From Phytohabitans sp052068095 (GTDB lineage Bacteria; Actinomycetota; Actinomycetes; Mycobacteriales; Micromonosporaceae): a stretch of 64,000 nt of DNA. The notes beneath the pieces were generated by a model. That model saw only the letters and a program-made list of their open reading frames with translations. It was not told where the DNA came from and made no database searches. The DNA is taken from NCBI RefSeq assembly GCF_052068095.1, contig NZ_JBQHDG010000021.1:1-64000 (forward strand). The letters run 5' to 3'. Below are positions 16,538-25,225 of the stretch, in pieces. Made by a program: the position numbers and the translations under genes. Each line of letters opens with the position of its first letter. Position 1 is the stretch's first letter.

Positions 16538-16983
16538 GAGGAGGCTCCCTCGGCCCGGCGCTTGAGCTGCTTCAGCGCGGTATCCATGATCATTTTCTCG
16601 GCCTTGCGGCGGAACATTCCCAGCATGCCCACCGACAGCTCCACCTCCAAGGTGTAGGTGACGGTGGTCGTGCCGTCGCCGTTGTCGGCGATGTCGTACG
16701 ACCCGTTCTGGGTCTTCTGCATCTTGGACGGCTCGACGAGATGCCACTCGATCCGGGAGATGTCCTCGGCGTACTCGTATGCGAGTGTGTACTCGTCCGC
16801 GATCACACCGGCGTCGAGGGTGAAGCGCACCTGGCTCGCGTAGCCGTCCTCGTACTCCTCGAGGACCTCGACCTTCTTCATCGCGTCGGTCCACTCGGGG
16901 TAGCGGGCGAAGTCGCAGATGACCTCCGCGACCCGCTCGGGGGGCGCGGCGACGACGATCGACTGGGTGGAGGAGTCCGCCAT
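16534..16983 (-). CDS. SRPBCC (START-like) family protein
   Basis: This 149-residue protein belongs to the polyketide cyclase/dehydrase and lipid-transport superfamily, which folds as a helix-grip cavity for hydrophobic ligands. The typical opening IVVAAPPERVAEVICDFARYPEW is visible at about 9-31, and the C-terminal helix carries KAEKMIMDTALKQLKRRAEG. It is the likely counterpart of mycobacterial Rv2185c. It is divergent from the acyl-CoA ligase gene (starts about 80 bp apart), so the two may work together on acyl lipids. The ligand is unknown, and no ribosome site is clear. Confidence 0.85.
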   Translation of the reverse strand: MADSSTQSIVVAAPPERVAEVICDFARYPEWTDAMKKVEVLEEYEDGYASQVRFTLDAGVIADEYTLAYEYAEDISRIEWHLVEPSKMQKTQNGSYDIADNGDGTTTVTYTLEVELSVGMLGMFRRKAEKMIMDTALKQLKRRAEGASS

Positions 16984-17060
16984 GCCCGGGAGGTTACCCC
17001 GTGCGAGCGGAGAGGCCCTGTTCCCGGGTAGGTTGCGGATAGTTTTCCGTGAGGAGTGCC

Positions 17061-18857
17061 GTGCGCGAGTTCGCCGTACCGCCGGTGGTGACCATCGGCG
17101 ACACCGCCAACCTGACCGACCCCGTGTGGGACAACGCCGAGACCGCCCCGGACACGGTGCAGTTCTCCCGGCACACGTCCGGCGGGTGGGTCGACGTCAC
17201 CTGCGCCCAGTTCCGGGACGAAGTGGTGGCCTTGGCCCGGGGCCTCGTCGCGGCGGGCGTCGAGCCGGGCGACCGGGTGGCCCTGATGAGCAAGACCCGA
17301 TACGAGTGGACGCTCATCGACTACGCGATCTGGTCCGCCGGCGGCGTGACGGTGCCGATCTACGAGACCTCCAGCGCCGAGCAGGTGGCCTGGATCCTCT
17401 CCGACTCGGGCGCCACCGCGTGCTTCGTGGAGACCAACGCCCACGCCCTGGCCGTGGCGGGCGTGCGCGAGGAGGTGCCCGCGCTCGACAAGGTGTGGCA
17501 GATCGAGACCGGCGACCTGGAGGCGCTGACCGAGCGGGGCGCGGCCGTCGACCCCGCCGAGGTCGACCGGCGCCGCGCCGCGGTCAGCGCTGCCGACGTG
17601 GCCACCATCATCTACACCAGTGGCACCACCGGTCGCCCCAAGGGCTGCGTGCTCACCCACCGCAATATCTACTCCGACATCGAAAACGCCATCCCGGGGC
17701 TGCACCACCTCTTCCGCCCGGAGGCCTCGACACTGCTCTTCCTGCCGCTGGCACACTCGTTCGCCCGGCTGATCCAGGTCGGCGTGGTCACCGCGCGCGC
17801 CCGGATGGGGCACACCGCGGACGTGAAAAACCTGGCGGCCGACCTCCAGTCGTTCCGGCCGACGTTTGTGCTCTCGGTGCCGCGCGTCTTCGAGAAGGTC
17901 TACAACACCGCCAAGCAGCGGGCACACGGCGACGGCAAGGGCAAGATCTTCGACCGGGCCGAGGCGGTCGCGATCGCGTACAGCGAGGCCAAGGACAAGC
18001 CCGGCGGGCCAGGACTCGGCCTCAAGCTCCAGCACGCGCTCTTCGACCGCCTCGTGTACGGCAAGCTCCGCGCGGCCCTCGGCGGCCAGTGCGCCGACGC
18101 GATCTCCGGAGGAGCGCCGCTGGGCGCGAGGCTCGCGCACTTCTTCCGCGGCGTCGGGGTGACGGTCTACGAGGGGTACGGGCTGACCGAGACCTCACCC
18201 GCCGTCGCCGTCAACCTCGAGAAGGCGATCCGCATCGGCACGGTCGGCCGCCCGCTGCCCGGTGTGACCATCCGCATCGCCGACGACGGCGAGATCCTCA
18301 TCAAGGGCGACATCGTCTTCGAGCGGTACTGGAACAACGAGGACGCCACGGCCGAGGTGCTCGACGCCGACGGCTGGTTCCACAGCGGCGACCTGGGCGA
18401 GCTCGACGGCGACGGCTACCTCGCGATCACCGGCCGCAAGAAGGAGATCATCGTGACCGCCGGCGGCAAGAACGTCGCCCCGGCGCTGCTCGAAGACCGG
18501 CTGCGGGCGCACCCGCTGGTCAGCCAGACGGTGGTGGTCGGCGACCGGCAGCCGTTCATCGCCGCGCTCGTCACGATCGACGAGGAGGCCTGGCCGAAGT
18601 GGCTCGCCACGGCGGGCTACCCGGAGACCGACACGGTCGCCGACCACCGCGAGGACGAAAAGCTGCGCGCCGAGATCCAGGCGGCGGTCGACGAGGCCAA
18701 CAAGGCGGTCTCGCACGCCGAGGCGATCAAGGTGTTCCGCATCCTCCCGCGCGACTTCGCAGAAGCCACCGGTGAGCTCACCCCGTCGCTGAAGGTCAAG
18801 CGGGGTGTGGTGCACAAGACGTACGCCGACGAGATCGCCGCGATCTACGGAGGCTGA
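17061..18857 (+). CDS. Long-chain fatty acid-CoA ligase (AMP-forming)
   Basis: This 598-residue adenylate-forming enzyme activates long-chain fatty acids to acyl-CoA, like FadD15/FAA1-type ligases. The AMP-binding P-loop TSGTTGRPKGCVLTH lies near residue 190, and YGLTETSP and GDLGELDGDGYLAITGRKKE are the later core motifs; the catalytic lysine region near the C-terminus is PSLKVKRGVV. I chose GTG 17061 because GAGGAG lies just upstream; GTG 17049 would add four residues. It is followed after only one base by the sensor kinase start, so the three genes 17061-21268 probably form one transcript. The mycobacterial counterpart in synteny is fadD15. Confidence 0.93.
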   Translation: MREFAVPPVVTIGDTANLTDPVWDNAETAPDTVQFSRHTSGGWVDVTCAQFRDEVVALARGLVAAGVEPGDRVALMSKTRYEWTLIDYAIWSAGGVTVPIYETSSAEQVAWILSDSGATACFVETNAHALAVAGVREEVPALDKVWQIETGDLEALTERGAAVDPAEVDRRRAAVSAADVATIIYTSGTTGRPKGCVLTHRNIYSDIENAIPGLHHLFRPEASTLLFLPLAHSFARLIQVGVVTARARMGHTADVKNLAADLQSFRPTFVLSVPRVFEKVYNTAKQRAHGDGKGKIFDRAEAVAIAYSEAKDKPGGPGLGLKLQHALFDRLVYGKLRAALGGQCADAISGGAPLGARLAHFFRGVGVTVYEGYGLTETSPAVAVNLEKAIRIGTVGRPLPGVTIRIADDGEILIKGDIVFERYWNNEDATAEVLDADGWFHSGDLGELDGDGYLAITGRKKEIIVTAGGKNVAPALLEDRLRAHPLVSQTVVVGDRQPFIAALVTIDEEAWPKWLATAGYPETDTVADHREDEKLRAEIQAAVDEANKAVSHAEAIKVFRILPRDFAEATGELTPSLKVKRGVVHKTYADEIAAIYGG

Positions 18858-18858
18858 G

Positions 18859-20586
18859 TTGCTCCCGTCCCCCACCGCGGCCCGGCCGCGCACGCGCCCG
18901 CACGGGCAGCCGAAGCCACATCCGCTGGCGGTGGCGGCCCGGCTCGTCGTGCTCGCGCTCGTCGCGGTGCTTACGCTGATCACCACGCACGAGGTACCGC
19001 AGCTGCGGTGGATCGGGCTGCTGGCCGTCGCGGCGATTCCGGGCGTGCTCGCCCCCCGCCATGTGGTACTCGGGCCGCTCGGCCGCTTCGCCGAGGTGAT
19101 CATCGTGGGGCTGGCCGCCGGCAAGGTGGCCGCCGAGGCGCAAAACCAGGGGATGCTCGGCTCCGGGCTGGGCGCCGAGGCGATGCTGCCGTACCTTGCG
19201 GTCCCGCTGACCGTCGCCACCCTCTACCGCCGCACCCGCGAGGCCCTCGCACTGCTCGGTGTGGCGGCGGCGACGCTGGCCTTCGGCGGCGTGGTCACCG
19301 AGGCCAACGGCGAGCGCCTGATCACCGACGCCGGCTACCTGCTGGCCTCCGCGCAGTGGCTCATCCTCGCCGCGGTGGGCATCACCGCCGCCGGCACGCT
19401 CCAGCGGGTGCTCCAGGCGCGCGGGGAGAGCCGGCCGCCGCAGCCGTACGCCGAGGCGACCCGCCTGCTCACCCAGCTGCGCAGCGTCGCCCGCCAGCTG
19501 CCCGGCGCCACGCTCGACCCGGGCGGCATCGCCGAGCACCTGCTCGACGAGCTGCGCACGATCACCCGCGCCGACCGGGCGGCCGTGCTGACCGCGAGCG
19601 GGGGCGGGCGCCTGGTGGTGCTCGCACAGACCGGTGTCGACCGGGTCGACTGGGAGACGACGCTCGACGCGGACTCGGCGATCGCCGACGCGTGGGCGAG
19701 CCAGCAGCCGCAGACCGCTCACCGGTCGCAGGCGCGGTCGCACCGCAAAGGCGACGTTTCGGCCCTCGTGGTGCCCCTTGTGGCTGGCGTCCGCACTGTC
19801 GGATTAGTGACTCTCGAGGCAGATATCACCAGCGCGTACCCCTCTTCGGTCGTAGATAGGGTGACCGCCGTGACGGGCCCCGCGGCGCTCCGCCTGGAGG
19901 CCGCGCTGCTCTTCGACGAGGTCCGTTCGCTCGCCACCAACGAGGAGCGGCAGCGCCTCGCGCGGGAGATCCACGACGGCGTGGCGCAGGAGTTGGTGAT
20001 GGTCGGCTACGGCATCGACAACGCCCTCGCGCTCCTCCCGGAAGACGCCAAGGAGAGCGGCGAAGAGCTCCGCTCGCTGCGTGGCGAGGTCACCCGCGTC
20101 ATCACTGAGCTGCGGCTCAGCCTCTTCGAGCTGCGCAGCGAGGTCGACCGGCAGGGCGGTCTGGCGGCCGCGATCTCCGAGTACGCGCGGCAGGTCGGCG
20201 CCTCCGCGGGGCTGCGCGTGCACTACACCCTGGACGAGTCGACCGCCCGGCTGCCGGCCGCCACCGAGGCCGAGTTGCTCCGCATCGCCCAGGAGGCGAT
20301 CACCAACGCGCGCAAGCACGCGGGCGCGTCCAACCTCTGGGTCACCTGTGCCGTCGATCCCCCGTACGCCCAAATTGAAGTGTCGGATGACGGTCAGGGC
20401 ATCGCTGACCAGCGGCCGGACGGGAGGTACGGTCTTGCGATCATGGCTGAGAGGGCGGAACGTATCCGTGGCCGGCTAGAGATCAGGCCACGCCACCCGA
20501 GCGGCACAACTGTCGCTGTCGTACTGGGAAGCTCGCCCCGGCGCGATAGCGTGCGCGATAGCGTAAATGCACCAGAAGGGGAGTAA
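18859..20586 (+). CDS. Sensor histidine kinase, NarL-type system
   Basis: This is a 575-residue membrane sensor. The first about 190 residues hold several hydrophobic segments. A GAF-like domain follows (about 200-340), then a HisKA_3 dimerisation region with the phospho-acceptor His372 in REIHDGVAQE, then a HATPase domain with EAITNARKHA and DDGQGI. TTG 18859 is the likely start because GGAGG lies 5 bases upstream, overlapping the end of the acyl-CoA ligase gene. The response regulator follows 7 bp later. The signal is unknown; linkage to a lipid ligase is suggestive only. Confidence 0.9.
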   Translation: MLPSPTAARPRTRPHGQPKPHPLAVAARLVVLALVAVLTLITTHEVPQLRWIGLLAVAAIPGVLAPRHVVLGPLGRFAEVIIVGLAAGKVAAEAQNQGMLGSGLGAEAMLPYLAVPLTVATLYRRTREALALLGVAAATLAFGGVVTEANGERLITDAGYLLASAQWLILAAVGITAAGTLQRVLQARGESRPPQPYAEATRLLTQLRSVARQLPGATLDPGGIAEHLLDELRTITRADRAAVLTASGGGRLVVLAQTGVDRVDWETTLDADSAIADAWASQQPQTAHRSQARSHRKGDVSALVVPLVAGVRTVGLVTLEADITSAYPSSVVDRVTAVTGPAALRLEAALLFDEVRSLATNEERQRLAREIHDGVAQELVMVGYGIDNALALLPEDAKESGEELRSLRGEVTRVITELRLSLFELRSEVDRQGGLAAAISEYARQVGASAGLRVHYTLDESTARLPAATEAELLRIAQEAITNARKHAGASNLWVTCAVDPPYAQIEVSDDGQGIADQRPDGRYGLAIMAERAERIRGRLEIRPRHPSGTTVAVVLGSSPRRDSVRDSVNAPEGE

Positions 20587-20593
20587 GCCCAGC

Positions 20594-21268
20594 ATGACCA
20601 CCAGCCCCACACCACCGCCGACAACGCGTACGAAGGTTCTCCTCGTCGACGACCACGACCTGATCCGCAAGGGTCTTCGGCACGCCTTCGAGCGCGACCG
20701 CCAGTTCGAGGTCGTCGGTGAGGCGGCCACGGCCGCCGAGGGGGTCCGCCAGGCCGGCGCGCTTCAGCCCGATGTCGTGATCATGGATCTGCGCCTCCCC
20801 GACGGCAGCGGGTTGGAGGCCACCCGCGCGCTGCGCAAGTCGAGCAACACGATGGGCATCGTGGTGCTGACCATGTACGCCGGCGACGACCAGCTCTTCG
20901 GGGCGCTGGAGGCGGGCGCGAGTGCGTTCGTGCCGAAGACCGCCCCGGCCGACGAGGTCGTGGCGGCCGCCCGGCACGCGGCCTCCTCCCCCAGCGCGTT
21001 CACCGCGGCCGACCTGGCCGAGGCGATGAAGCGCCGGCTCGCCCCGTCCGGCCCGCAGCTGTCGCCCCGCGAGGGCCAGGTGCTCCGCCTGCTGGCCGAC
21101 GGCATGAGCGTGGCCGGCATCGCCAAGCAGCTGTTCGTCAGCGAGTCGACGGCGAAGACCCACATCTCCAAGCTGTACGAGAAGCTCGGCGCGGCCAACC
21201 GCGCCCAGGCCCTCATGACGGCGCTGCGGCTCGGCCTTCTCGAAGCGCCCGACGCACCGAAGTTCTAG
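20594..21268 (+). CDS. LuxR/NarL-family response regulator
   Basis: This 224-residue partner of the upstream kinase has a receiver domain with Asp65 as the predicted phosphorylation site (VVIMDLRLPDGSG), acidic residues in LLVDDHD, and a LuxR-type helix-turn-helix (LSPREGQVLRLLADGMSVAG ... ESTAKTHISKLYEKLG). ATG 20594 was chosen; an in-frame ATG at 20567 inside the kinase gene is possible. Its stop shares the sequence CTAG with the stop of the convergent DUF4395 gene, so there is no room for a terminator between them. Confidence 0.92.
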   Translation: MTTSPTPPPTTRTKVLLVDDHDLIRKGLRHAFERDRQFEVVGEAATAAEGVRQAGALQPDVVIMDLRLPDGSGLEATRALRKSSNTMGIVVLTMYAGDDQLFGALEAGASAFVPKTAPADEVVAAARHAASSPSAFTAADLAEAMKRRLAPSGPQLSPREGQVLRLLADGMSVAGIAKQLFVSESTAKTHISKLYEKLGAANRAQALMTALRLGLLEAPDAPKF

Positions 21269-21699
21269 GGCGCGGGGACCCGGGCGGCCAGCGGCCGCCC
21301 GGTCAGGCGCCGGATCGCGAGGAAGACCTCGCACCCCAGGCACAGGCCGAAGACCGCGTTCAGGAAGGCCGCGACAAGCGCGAACCCGGCCATCACCAGG
21401 CCCAGCGCGGCCACGCCGGAGAGGTAGCCCACGGCCGCCACCGCCATGAACGCGAGGCCGACCACCTGGGCGAAGCGCACCGGTGCGGCCGGCTCCAGCT
21501 CGGCCGGGCGGCCCAGCCGGGGCGCGACAAGCGCGCGGTAGACCAGCCCGTACGGGCCGCGGCGGGGGTCGATGGCGGTGACGGCGAAGACCGCCGCCTG
21601 GACGAGGGCGAGCCATCCTGAGCCGGTGATCAGGACGGCGACGATGACGGCGGCGGTCAGCGCCGCGGCGAAGCGCGGCCCGCGCGGGTCGAGCAGCAT
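21265..21699 (-). CDS. DUF4395 membrane protein
   Basis: This 144-residue protein has about four hydrophobic segments and the DUF4395 pattern: DPRGPRFAAALTAAV at the start, an interior VYRALVAPRLGRP, and a C-terminal FGLCLGCEVFL with two cysteines. DUF4395 proteins are often found beside thioredoxins and sulfurtransferases, which suggests a role in handling sulfur or disulfides at the membrane. The ATG has GGAGG 7 bases upstream. It follows a thioredoxin gene and a cysteine-type leader peptide with a hairpin, so expression is probably attenuated by cysteine supply. Confidence 0.88.
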   Translation of the reverse strand: MLLDPRGPRFAAALTAAVIVAVLITGSGWLALVQAAVFAVTAIDPRRGPYGLVYRALVAPRLGRPAELEPAAPVRFAQVVGLAFMAVAAVGYLSGVAALGLVMAGFALVAAFLNAVFGLCLGCEVFLAIRRLTGRPLAARVPAP

Positions 21700-21719
21700 G
21701 GAGAGCCTCCGGGAGAACG

Positions 21720-21747
21720 ACGGGACGGACTAGGAAGTCGGTCCCGT
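21720..21747 (-). terminator. Attenuator-like hairpin after the leader peptide
   Basis: ACGGGAC (21720-21726) and GTCCCGT (21741-21747) form a 7-bp stem with a 14-base loop. The leader peptide's stop codon (21730-21732) lies inside the loop, and the DUF4395 ribosome site follows directly. This is the layout expected of a translation-coupled attenuator. Confidence 0.6.
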
Positions 21748-21813
21748 ACAGAGGCTCGCCGCGAGCCGCCCGTGGTCGACGGCGCGGCGGCGGGTGAGCA
21801 GCGGGCGCGTCAT
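21730..21813 (-). CDS. Cysteine-type leader peptide (27 residues)
   Basis: This short frame encodes a 27-residue peptide beginning MTRPLLTRRRAVDHG and ending RLAASLCTGPTS. The RRxVDxxRxxxSLC pattern matches actinobacterial putative leader peptides that precede sulfur-metabolism genes and whose late cysteine codon is thought to sense cysteine supply. Its ATG overlaps the thioredoxin stop as ATGA, and a hairpin spanning its stop lies just before DUF4395. It is therefore most likely a regulator in cis rather than a functional protein. Being inside an operon rather than at its head is unusual. Confidence 0.7.
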   Translation of the reverse strand: MTRPLLTRRRAVDHGRLAASLCTGPTS

Positions 21814-22253
21814 GCCGCCGGCTCCAGCAGCGGGGCGACGGCCGCGATGACCTGGCCCTTGGCGGGCACGCCGGAGGCCCGCTGGACCACCTGGCCACTC
21901 CGGTCGACGATCAGCACCGTCGGGGTGCGCCAGATGCCGAGCTCCCGGACCGCGTCCAGGTGGCTCTCGGCGTCGACCTCCACGTGCCGTACCCCATCGA
22001 GGGTCTTGGCCACGTCGGCGCAGATCCGCCGGACGGCGCGGCATGGCGCGCAGAAGGCGGACGAGAACTGGAGCAGCGTGGCCGGCGCCCCGGGCTCGAC
22101 GCCCAGGGTGGTGAGGACCGCCGGCGGAGCCGCGGACGCCGCCCGGAGGCGACCATCGCGGCGGCGGCGCCACAGCCCGAACGCGGTCGCGGCGGCCAGC
22201 GCCACCACGGCCACGACGAGCCCGGTCCATGCCGTACGGTCCACGTCCACCAC
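21810..22253 (-). CDS. Membrane-anchored thioredoxin-like protein
   Basis: This 147-residue protein has one N-terminal transmembrane helix (LVVAVVALAAATAFGLW), a basic stop-transfer stretch and a thioredoxin domain with the redox motif CAPC (SSAFCAPCRAV near 68-71). A cis-proline loop (WRTPTVLIV) is also present. It probably transfers electrons or reduces disulfides on the outer face of the membrane. It is the first gene of the unit with the leader peptide and DUF4395. GTG 22253 is used as start, though no strong ribosome site is seen. Confidence 0.85.
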   Translation of the reverse strand: MVDVDRTAWTGLVVAVVALAAATAFGLWRRRRDGRLRAASAAPPAVLTTLGVEPGAPATLLQFSSAFCAPCRAVRRICADVAKTLDGVRHVEVDAESHLDAVRELGIWRTPTVLIVDRSGQVVQRASGVPAKGQVIAAVAPLLEPAA

Positions 22254-22448
22254 CGTGACACGTCACCGGCCGGAATGACCATGACGTCCCGCCGGCTGGG
22301 CGAACCTCACACCGGCCCGTTCGGGCGTAGTCTGCCCGTACGGGGCGGGGTATGGCGGGCGGTCTGGAAGGTAGGACACTCTCCGGGCACAATGGCGGCG
22401 ACCACCCAAGCGCGCCTTTTAAGCCCCGGACAGGACAGAGGGGACGGT

Positions 22449-23255
22449 ATGCGACGTCCGGACTGGGCACCAGCGACGATCGACATCGATCGGCCCAGCG
22501 CAGCCCGCATGTACGACTACTTCCTCGGTGGGTCGCACAACTTCGCCGTCGACCGCGAGGCCGCCCAGGCGATGATCGCGGCCGTCCCCGAGACACCGCT
22601 GATCGCCCAGGCCAATCGGGCGTTCCTGCGGCGGTCGGTGCGCTTCCTGGTGGAGGCGGGCATCCGGCAGTTTCTCGACATCGGCTCCGGCATCCCCACC
22701 GTGGGCAACGTGCACGAGATCGCCCAGTCGGTGGCGCCCGAGTCCACCGTGGCGTACGTCGACATCGACCCGGTCGCGGTCGGCCACAGCCGCGAGATCC
22801 TCGACGGCAACGAGCGGGCGGTGGCCATCCAGGCCGACATCCGCGACCCCGACCGGATCCTCGACCACCCGGACGTGCTCAAGCTGATCGACTTCGGGCA
22901 GCCGGTGGCGCTGATGATCGTGGCGGTGCTGCATTTCGTCCGCGACGAAGACCGGCCCGCCGAGATCGTCGCGCGCCTCCGGTCGGCCCTGGCCCCCGGC
23001 AGCTACCTGGCGCTCTCCCAGGCCTCCGGCGAGGGGCGCACCCCGGCCGAGTGGCGCGAGGCGGACGCCGTCTACCAGCGCACCGACCGACCGCTGCACA
23101 ATCGGGGACGCGACGAAATCGCCCGCCTCTTCGACGGCTTCGACCTGGTCGAGCCGGGCGTGGTGTGGGTGCCCGAGTGGCGGCCCGACTCGCCGCACGG
23201 GGTCGAGGAGGCCGAGCGCTCCGTCTACATCGGCGGCGTGGGTCGGCTCGGGTGA
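22449..23255 (+). CDS. DUF574 SAM-dependent methyltransferase
   Basis: This 268-residue protein belongs to the actinobacterial DUF574 (Methyltransf_19) family. The family opening RPSAARMYDYFLGGSHNFAVDR is visible at about 15-36, and the SAM-binding loop is FLDIGSGIPT near 82. The acidic residue after strand 2 is in VAYVDIDP. GAGGGGA lies 5 bases before the ATG. Members are numerous in streptomycetes and relatives, mostly of unknown substrate; some sit next to regulatory genes. Its stop overlaps the GTG of the GGDEF-EAL gene, suggesting coupled translation. Confidence 0.9.
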   Translation: MRRPDWAPATIDIDRPSAARMYDYFLGGSHNFAVDREAAQAMIAAVPETPLIAQANRAFLRRSVRFLVEAGIRQFLDIGSGIPTVGNVHEIAQSVAPESTVAYVDIDPVAVGHSREILDGNERAVAIQADIRDPDRILDHPDVLKLIDFGQPVALMIVAVLHFVRDEDRPAEIVARLRSALAPGSYLALSQASGEGRTPAEWREADAVYQRTDRPLHNRGRDEIARLFDGFDLVEPGVVWVPEWRPDSPHGVEEAERSVYIGGVGRLG

Positions 23256-25063
23256 TCCGCGACCCGGACGCGATGCGATACCCGGTGGCCTCCCCCGGGT
23301 ACGGTCCCGGGCTCGCCATCTTCGCCCGCGCCTGGGCCAAAGCCGTCACCGGCACCAGCTACCTGCCGGTGACGCCGGCTCAGCTGGAGGAGTACCTGGA
23401 AGGGCTCACGCTCCGCCTCGTCGAGGCGCTCTACGCCGAGCCGTTCAGCCTCCGCAGCGGATACCAGATCGGCGCCGACCTGGTCGCCGCGCACATCGCC
23501 TCGGCCGAGGGCCTGGGCCGCACGATCGAGGTCATCGAGCTGCGCCTCCTGCGCGACCTCGGCGTTTCCCCCACCTCCCCGTCCGCCGATCCTGGTTCCG
23601 GCGACGACCTGCGCGACCGGATGGCGCGGCTGCTCGGCACCGTCGCGATCGGATACGCCCGGGCACTGCGCGACCGCACGCTCGACGAGCAGGAGTCGAT
23701 CCGCCGGGCCGCGATGGTCGCCCGCGAGCAGGCCGAGCAGGCGCTGCGCGAGAGCGAGGCCCGCTTCCGCCACCAGGCCACCCACGACCCGCTCACCAAC
23801 CTGCCCAACCGCGCGCTGTTCACCGAGCGGCTCGCGGCCGCCTTCGCGCGCGACGGCGGTTCCACCCGCCGGCTCGGCGTCTGCTTCGTCGACCTCGACG
23901 GCTTCAAGATGGTCAACGACACGCTCGGCCACCACGCCGGCGACCTGCTGCTGACGTCGGTGGCCGACAAGCTGCGCCGCGGCGCCGGCGAGCACCTCGT
24001 GGCCCGGATGGGCGGCGACGAGTTCGTGATCCTGGTCGAAGACACCACCTGCACCGACGACGTGCTCAAGGTGGCCGACGCCGCGCTGGCCGCGATCAGC
24101 GAGCCGTCCACCGTGGACGGCCAGGAGCTGCGCGTCTCGGCCAGCATCGGCATCGTCGAGCGCCCGGTCGCCGGCACCACCCCCAGCGAGGTGATGCGCG
24201 CCGCCGACATCACCCTCCACTGGGCCAAGACCTCCGGCAAGAGTCGGTGGGCGCTCTTCGACCCGGAGCGCAACGAGCGCGAGCTCACCCGATACGCGCT
24301 CTCGTCCGCCATGCCCACCGCGCTAGAACGGGGCGAGTTCTGCCTCGACTACCAGCCGCTCGTCGCACTCGACGACGGACGGCTGCTCGGCCTGGAGGCG
24401 CTGGTCCGGTGGCGCCACCCGCAGCTTGGCGTGCTGCGGCCCGACAAGTTCATCGGGCTGGCCGAGGAGACCGGCCTCATCGTGCGGCTGGGCGGCTGGG
24501 TGCTCGCCGAGGCGTGCCGGCAGGCCCGCCACTGGGTCGACCTCAGCCCGAAGGCGCCCTTCGTCAGCGTCAACCTGGCCGTCCGCCAGGTGCGCGGCCC
24601 CGGCCTGGTCAAGCAGGTCACCAGCCTGCTCCGCGAGCACGACCTGCCACCCGGCCGGCTCCAGCTGGAGATCACCGAAAGCGCGATGATGAACGGCGCC
24701 GACGAGTCCGTCGACAGCCTCCGGTCACTGGCCGACCTGGGCGTGCGGATCGCGATCGACGACTTCGGCACCGGCTACTCCAACCTGTCGTACCTGCGCA
24801 CCCTCCCGGTCTGCGAGCTCAAGGTGGCCGGGTCCTTTGTGGAGGGCCTGCGCGCCCCCGCCGCCGAGCCCGCCAGCCTCACCGACGAGCGCATCCTGGC
24901 GACGCTCGTCTCGCTGGCACACACCCTCGACCTGACGGTCACGGCGGAGGGCGTCGAGACAGCGGCGCAGGCCGACCGGCTCCGCGCCATCGGCTGCGAC
25001 GCCGCCCAGGGCTGGCACTTCGGCCTTCCGATGCCACCGTCCCACGTCGACGCCCTGCTCTAG
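23252..25063 (+). CDS. Diguanylate cyclase/phosphodiesterase (GGDEF-EAL) protein
   Basis: This 603-residue protein handles the second messenger c-di-GMP. The first about 155 residues are a helical sensor-like region of unknown type. The GGDEF domain (about 165-335) has an intact GGDEF motif near 254 but no RxxD inhibitory site before it. The EAL domain (about 350-600) keeps EALVRW near 380, ESAMM, DDFGTG near 502 and AEGVET. In the usual KxD motif it has KVAGSF, with Ala526 where Asp is expected, so phosphodiesterase activity is doubtful. GTG 23252 overlaps the methyltransferase stop. No transmembrane helix is seen. Confidence 0.9.
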   Translation: MIRDPDAMRYPVASPGYGPGLAIFARAWAKAVTGTSYLPVTPAQLEEYLEGLTLRLVEALYAEPFSLRSGYQIGADLVAAHIASAEGLGRTIEVIELRLLRDLGVSPTSPSADPGSGDDLRDRMARLLGTVAIGYARALRDRTLDEQESIRRAAMVAREQAEQALRESEARFRHQATHDPLTNLPNRALFTERLAAAFARDGGSTRRLGVCFVDLDGFKMVNDTLGHHAGDLLLTSVADKLRRGAGEHLVARMGGDEFVILVEDTTCTDDVLKVADAALAAISEPSTVDGQELRVSASIGIVERPVAGTTPSEVMRAADITLHWAKTSGKSRWALFDPERNERELTRYALSSAMPTALERGEFCLDYQPLVALDDGRLLGLEALVRWRHPQLGVLRPDKFIGLAEETGLIVRLGGWVLAEACRQARHWVDLSPKAPFVSVNLAVRQVRGPGLVKQVTSLLREHDLPPGRLQLEITESAMMNGADESVDSLRSLADLGVRIAIDDFGTGYSNLSYLRTLPVCELKVAGSFVEGLRAPAAEPASLTDERILATLVSLAHTLDLTVTAEGVETAAQADRLRAIGCDAAQGWHFGLPMPPSHVDALL

Positions 25064-25068
25064 AGACC

Positions 25069-25098
25069 TTCGGGGTCGGGGTGGCTTCGACCCCTGAA
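25069..25098 (+). terminator. Hairpin terminator after the GGDEF-EAL gene
   Basis: GGGGTCG (25072-25078) pairs with CGACCCC (25088-25094), extended by TTC/GAA outside. It starts 6 bp beyond the stop codon and is followed by CCCTTATTT. Confidence 0.65.
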
Positions 25099-25115
25099 TC
25101 CCTTATTTAGACAGA

Positions 25116-25145
25116 GATTTGAGCTACCGCGACGTGCGTCGTGGT
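25116..25145 (+). repeat. Solo repeat-family end (copy D)
   Basis: GATTTGAGCTACCGCGACG followed by TGCGTCGTGGT is the outer 30 bp of the repeat family. Here it is nearly self-palindromic: GCTACCGCGACG pairs with CGTCGTGGTAGC with one mismatch. No partner end is present. It lies in the 162-bp gap between the GGDEF-EAL and ABC transporter genes. Confidence 0.65.
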
Positions 25146-25225
25146 AGCCCGAAATGTCTTGGAAACTGGCGTGTGAACGCGATACTCGGTGGCTCGGCTT
25201 GGCCGCGTGACGTACCAAGAAGGGT

